From DATEMK01 sp035275625 (GTDB taxonomy: Bacteria > Bacteroidota > Bacteroidia > AKYH767-A > OLB10): DNA of 25,405 nucleotides. The notes under the pieces are model-generated. The model was given only the letters and a program-made list of their open reading frames with translations. It ran no database searches and was not told the origin of the DNA. The translations under genes and the position numbers were made by a program. The DNA is taken from the NCBI GenBank assembly GCA_035275625.1, contig DATEMK010000609.1, positions 1 through 25,405 of the forward strand, read 5' to 3'. Below are positions 11,101-17,100 of the stretch, piece after piece. The first letter of the stretch is position 1, and every line of letters begins with the position of its first letter.

Positions 11101-14100
11101 ATTGAAGATATCAACAATCTTGCAGCAGGAACATATACCGTCACGGTTACGGATTTTATAAATTGCTCCACAAGTACCAGCGCGACCATTATCCAGCCTG
11201 ATTCTATTACGTTAACTTTCACTCCGGCAAATGAAACCTGTACAAGCGCTAACGGCAGTATTACAGCTAATATAAGCGGAGGCACAAATCCTTATTCGCT
11301 GTTATGGTCAACATCTGCAACGACCCAGTCAATTAATAATATTTCTGCCGGGACATATACACTGACTGTTTCAGATGGTAATGGCTGCATTAAAACAGAA
11401 AGCATTTCAATAATAAATTTCCCCGGGCCGGCCGCTGTAGTGGATTCCATTCACGATGAAAATTGTTTTGGAGACAGCAATGGAGATATTTTTATATCTG
11501 TTTCAAGCGGAACAGGAACAATGGATTACCTGTGGTCCGATGCTTCGACTGCACAGGATTTGCAAAATGTTGCTTTCGGAATATATACCGTGACTGTGAC
11601 TGATGATAATAGTTGCACAGCTACTTTATCTGCTGCTATCACGCAACCACTGCAACTTGGTGCAACTACCTCTTCCACTAATTCCACCTGTGGCAACGCA
11701 AACGGCACGGCAACCGCAACACCTGCAGGCGGAACATCTCCATATTCCTATCTGTGGTCAGACGCTCAAACAACACAAACGGCTACAGGGCTGAGCGCTG
11801 CCACTTATACGGTAACTGTAACAGACTCGCATAATTGTTCATTCACAACTTCTGTAACTGTTTCTAATACCGGGGGACCGGTTGTGGCGCAGGATTCCAT
11901 CCATGATGAAAACTGTTTTGGTGATTCAAACGGGGATATTTTTATTTCCGTAGCGGGAGGAACCGGAACAATAGATTATTTATGGTCGAATGCTTCAACT
12001 ATACAGGATTTACAAAATGTTATTGCGGGAACATACACAGTTACTGTAACAGATGACAATAATTGTACAGCCAGCCTGTCAGCAAATATTGCAGAACCTT
12101 TGCTGTTAAGCGCAACTGCATCATCCATTAATTCTACTTGCGGAAATGCGAATGGCAGTGCAAATGCAAATCCATCAGGAGGCACTTCTCCCTATTCATA
12201 TTTGTGGTCAAACTCACAAACCACGCAAACAGCAACCGGGCTTTCTGCAGCAACGTATACTGTAACAGTCACTGACGCTCATGGCTGCACGTTTGTAATT
12301 TCTGAAGTTGTTTCTGATGCTGCAGGACCTGTTCTTGCCCAGGATTCCATTCACGATGAAAATTGTTTCGGAGATGCAAATGGAGATATTTTTATTTCTG
12401 TTACAGGTGGAACAGGCACAATGGATTACCTGTGGTCAAATGCTTCCACTATCGAGGATTTGCAAAATGTTATTGTTGGAACGTATACAGTTACAGTGAC
12501 TGATGATAATAATTGTACGGCTACCTTATCGGCCGTTATCACACAACCAATGCAACTTGGTGCAACCACTTCTTCCACTAATTCCACTTGCGGAAATGCG
12601 AATGGAAGTGCAACTGCAAATCCAACAGGAGGTATTTCACCCTACTCGTATCTCTGGTCAAATGCTCAAACCACGCAAACTGCAACGGGGCTTTCTGCGG
12701 CAACCTATACAGTAACAGTTACAGATAATCACGGATGTACATTTGTAATTTCTGAAACTGTTTCCAATTCAACAGGACCGGTGCTTGCACTGGATTCCAT
12801 CCACAATGAAAATTGTTTTGGTGACAGCAACGGAGATATTTTTATTTCTGTTTCCGGGGGAGCAACCCCGCTGAATTATCTCTGGTCAGATGGATCAACA
12901 AACCAGGATTTGATAAATGTTTCTGCAAATACATATACCGTTACCGTAACGGATGCAAACAGCTGTGTTGCCAGCATATCCGGAACAGTTACAGAACCTT
13001 TACTGTTAACCGCAACTACATCATCCGTTAACTCTACCTGTGGAAATGCAAACGGGACAATCACGGCAACACCTTCAGGCGGCACTTCTCCCTATTCATA
13101 TTTGTGGTCAAACTCACAAACCACGCAAACAGCAACAGGACTTCTTGCTGCCGCTTATACGGTAACAGTTACTGACGCTCATGGCTGCACATTTGTAACT
13201 TCTGAAACTGTTTCTGATGCTGCAGGACCTGTTCTTGCCCAGGATTCCATTCACAATGAAAATTGTTTCGGAGATGCCAATGGAGATATTTTTATTTCTG
13301 TTACCGGTGGAACAGGCACAATGGATTACCTGTGGTCAAATGCTTCCACTATTGAGGATTTGCAAAATGTTATTGTTGGAACGTATACTGTTACAGTGAC
13401 TGATGATAATAGTTGTACGGCTACCTTATCAGCCGTTATCACACAACCATTGCAACTTGGTGCAACCACCTCTTCGACTAATTCAACTTGCGGAAATGCG
13501 AATGGAAGTGCAATCGCAAATCCAACAGGAGGTATTTCACCCTACTCGTATCTCTGGTCAAATGCTCAAACCACGCAGACTGCAACTGGGCTTGCCGCTG
13601 CAACTTATACCGTAACGGTTACTGACATAAATTCCTGCTCAGCATCTTCTAATGAAATTGTCAATGATACACCCGGACCTTCATTGTCTGCAACATCAGT
13701 AGATAATGCAGACTGCTTTGGCAATAGTGATGGTTCTATTGATCTGACTGTGAACAATGGCACAGCGCCCTTCTCTTATTTATGGTCAAACGCTGAAACG
13801 ATAGAAGATATTTCCAATCTTTCGCAGGGAAATTATACAGTTACCGTTACAGATTTTAATTCCTGCACCGCATCAACTGTTATTTCCATCAGCCAGCCGG
13901 ACTCATTTTCTGTTTCAGTTAATATGACTCCATCTGGAGGAGCAGCAAATGGCGCTTTGGCGCTGACTGTATCAGGAGGCACTTTACCTTATTCTTACTT
14001 ATGGTCAACAGGAGCAAGTACGGATTCTATTGGCGGTTTAACAGCAGGACTCTATAATTTCACAATCACCGACAGCAATTTATGCACTTCAAACCGTTCT

Positions 14101-17100
14101 GCTATTGTAACCACCGGGCTTCTTTGTGACGTTATTATTGATTCGGTTCTTCCTCCGTCTTGTTATAATGGAAATGACGGTGCAATTTATATTTCTGTTT
14201 CAGGAATGGTGCCTCCCATAACATATCAATGGTCAAATGGAGAAACAACAGAAGATATTACTAACCTCGCTGCAGGAACATACACTGTAACAGTTTCCGA
14301 TCTGATTCTTTGCACTGTGGATACCAGCATTGTTGTTACTCAGCCGGACACCATCACCGTTAATTTTAATAAAACAAATGAAGCCTGTAACAGTGCAAAC
14401 GGAAGTATAACGGCAAACCCCACTGGTGGTACCGGCCCATACACGTATGTGTGGTCAACGGCCGCTACCACACAGACAATTAATAATCTTTCTGCCGGAA
14501 TTTATACTGTTACGATTACAGATAATAATTCCTGCACTAAAATTCAAAGCTCTTCAATTATTAATGTTTCTGGACCGGCTTTAGTACTTGATTCTGTCGT
14601 AGATGTTAAATGTTTTGGCGATTCTTCAGGTGCAATTTTTATAGATGTTACCGGGGGAGCCCCGCCATTTGATTATTTATGGTCTGATGCCTCAACCAGC
14701 CAGGATTTGATTAATGAAATTGCAGGAACTTATACGGTTGTTGTGATCGATACAAACAGTTGCACAGATACCTTGTCAGCCACAATCAATCAGCCTTCGC
14801 AGCTTAATGATTCCATAACAACGACAAGCACAACATGCGGCAGTTCAACTGGAAATGCGACAGTATGGCCATATGGCGGAGTTGGACCCTACACTTATTT
14901 GTGGTCAAATGGTTTTACAACTCAGACAATTACAAATCTGATTGCCGGTCCTTATACAGTTACAGTAACGGATGCGAATAATTGTACGGTGTCATCCACT
15001 GCACTTGTCAATAATATCGGAGGCCCTGTGATTGCTCTTGATTCTATTTTTCATGTTCGTTGCAATGGTGAAAGTAATGGAGGAATTTTCATTTCACCAT
15101 CGGGAGGAACACCAGGCTACACCTATTTCTGGTCAAACGGCACTACGACCCAGGATAATCCGAACATTCCTGCCGGAATTTATTTCCTGATTGTGCAGGA
15201 CGCCAATAATTGTATCGGCACTTTTACCGATACTGTTTTCGAACCCGCAGTGTTGAATGATTCCATTGTGAAAATAAATGAGATTTGCGGACAAACAAAT
15301 GGTGTGGCAACTGTATATGGTTATGGCGGAACTTCTCCTTATCAATACCAATGGTCGAATGGCGAGACCACGCAAACAATTGATACATTGCAGGCAGGGA
15401 CATATACCGTAACCATAACGGACAATCACTTGTGCACAAAAGTTTCAACTGTTACTATCCTGAACCTGCCGCCACCATCAATAAACATTGATTCTGTAAC
15501 AGATGCTAAATGTTTTGGAGATAACAATGGGGCGATTTATATTTCTGTCAATGGATCGGCACAGCCCTTCACCTATTTGTGGACCGGGGGATCTACTACT
15601 GAAGATATTATAGGAATTACTTCCGGAACTTATACTGTTACAGTAACGGATGCAAATTTATGCACCGCTTCCGCCTCTGCATTTGTTGACCAGCCGGATT
15701 CAATTACTATTGCCACTATTACAACTCCTTCAGTCTGTGGTGGAGCTAATGGAACTGCCACAGCAAACGCTTCAGGCGGATTGTTCCCCTATTCTTATTT
15801 ATGGTCAACAGGAGCAACAACACAGGTTATTGTTTTATTAGCGCCCGGAATTTACACTGTTACTGTGACGGATGCCAATGGTTGTAAAGATTCTGCTCTC
15901 GCTGTCGTTCCTTCTACCGGAGGAGCAACCATAACATTGGATTCTATTGTGGATGTAAAATGTTTCGGACAAAACAACGGAGCAATTTATATTAGTGTGA
16001 CCGGCACTCCTACTTTAACTTACACCTGGATACCAAATGGTGCGATTACACAGGATAATATTAACATTCCTGCTGGCACATATATAGTTTTGGTATTTGA
16101 TGGAGCCCTGTGTTTAAGCAGCGATACATTCCAGGTGGAACAGCCGGACATTTTAGATGATTCTATAGTTGCTGTCAATGAAACCTGCGGCTATGGTAAT
16201 GGCACACTTACCGTTTACCCGTTTGGCGGGACGCCCGGGTATTCTTTTCAATGGTCTCCAAATGCAAACTCACAAACAACTCAAACCGCTGACAGTTTAT
16301 CTGCAGGAACGTATACTGTTACAGTCACAGATTTGAATGGATGTACTGAAAATTCATCTGCCACAATCAGCAATACGCCTGGACCTTCACTTACTGATTC
16401 TGTTGTAAATGTAAAATGTTTCGGAGATTCTTCCGGTGCGATTTACATTACAGTCTCAAGCGGTACTCCACCATTCGATTTCTTATGGTCTAATTCTGCC
16501 ACCACTCAAAATATTATAAATGTAATAGCCGGAAATTATTCTGTGATTGTAACCGATTCCAATAGTTGTGCAGACACTCTTTTTGCTACAGTAACTGAAC
16601 CTGCTGTTCTTGATGGTTCTATATCCGTGACTAATGAAACCTGCGGAGGCGGGAACGGAGTTTTAACCGCCAATCCTTTTGGCGGAACTTTTCCTTATTC
16701 ATTCCTGTGGTCAACAGGGGATACTATTGCTTCAACAGATAGCCTGTCTGCCGGAATTTACACAGTTACCATTACAGATTTTAACGGGTGCACTAAAATT
16801 TTATCAGATACAGTTATAAATATCCCGGGGTTCACTATTAACCTTGATTCATTGATACATGTTACATGTTTCGGTGACAGTACAGGAGCCATTTATGTTT
16901 CACCAAACGGAGGTACATTCCCATATACTTATTTATGGTCTAATTCACAAACCACAGACAGCATTGTGGGCATCCCGGAAGGAACATATACAGTTTCAAT
17001 AACAGATGCAAACAATTGTAAAGACAGCGCCACCTATATCATCACGCAACCGAATCAACTGCTTGATTCCATTTCGATAGTCAATGCTAATTGCGGATTG

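Noticed and set aside
6656..13615. Periodic small open frames in other frames of the giant gene, often 450 or 900 bp apart
   Set aside because: Their spacing simply mirrors the repeat lattice of the sense gene; they are shadows, not genes.
6259..13680. Regular DNA repeats considered as a CRISPR array or satellite
   Set aside because: The repeats are in frame, 225 bp long, and translate into a known protein repeat with a conserved core; there are no spacers.
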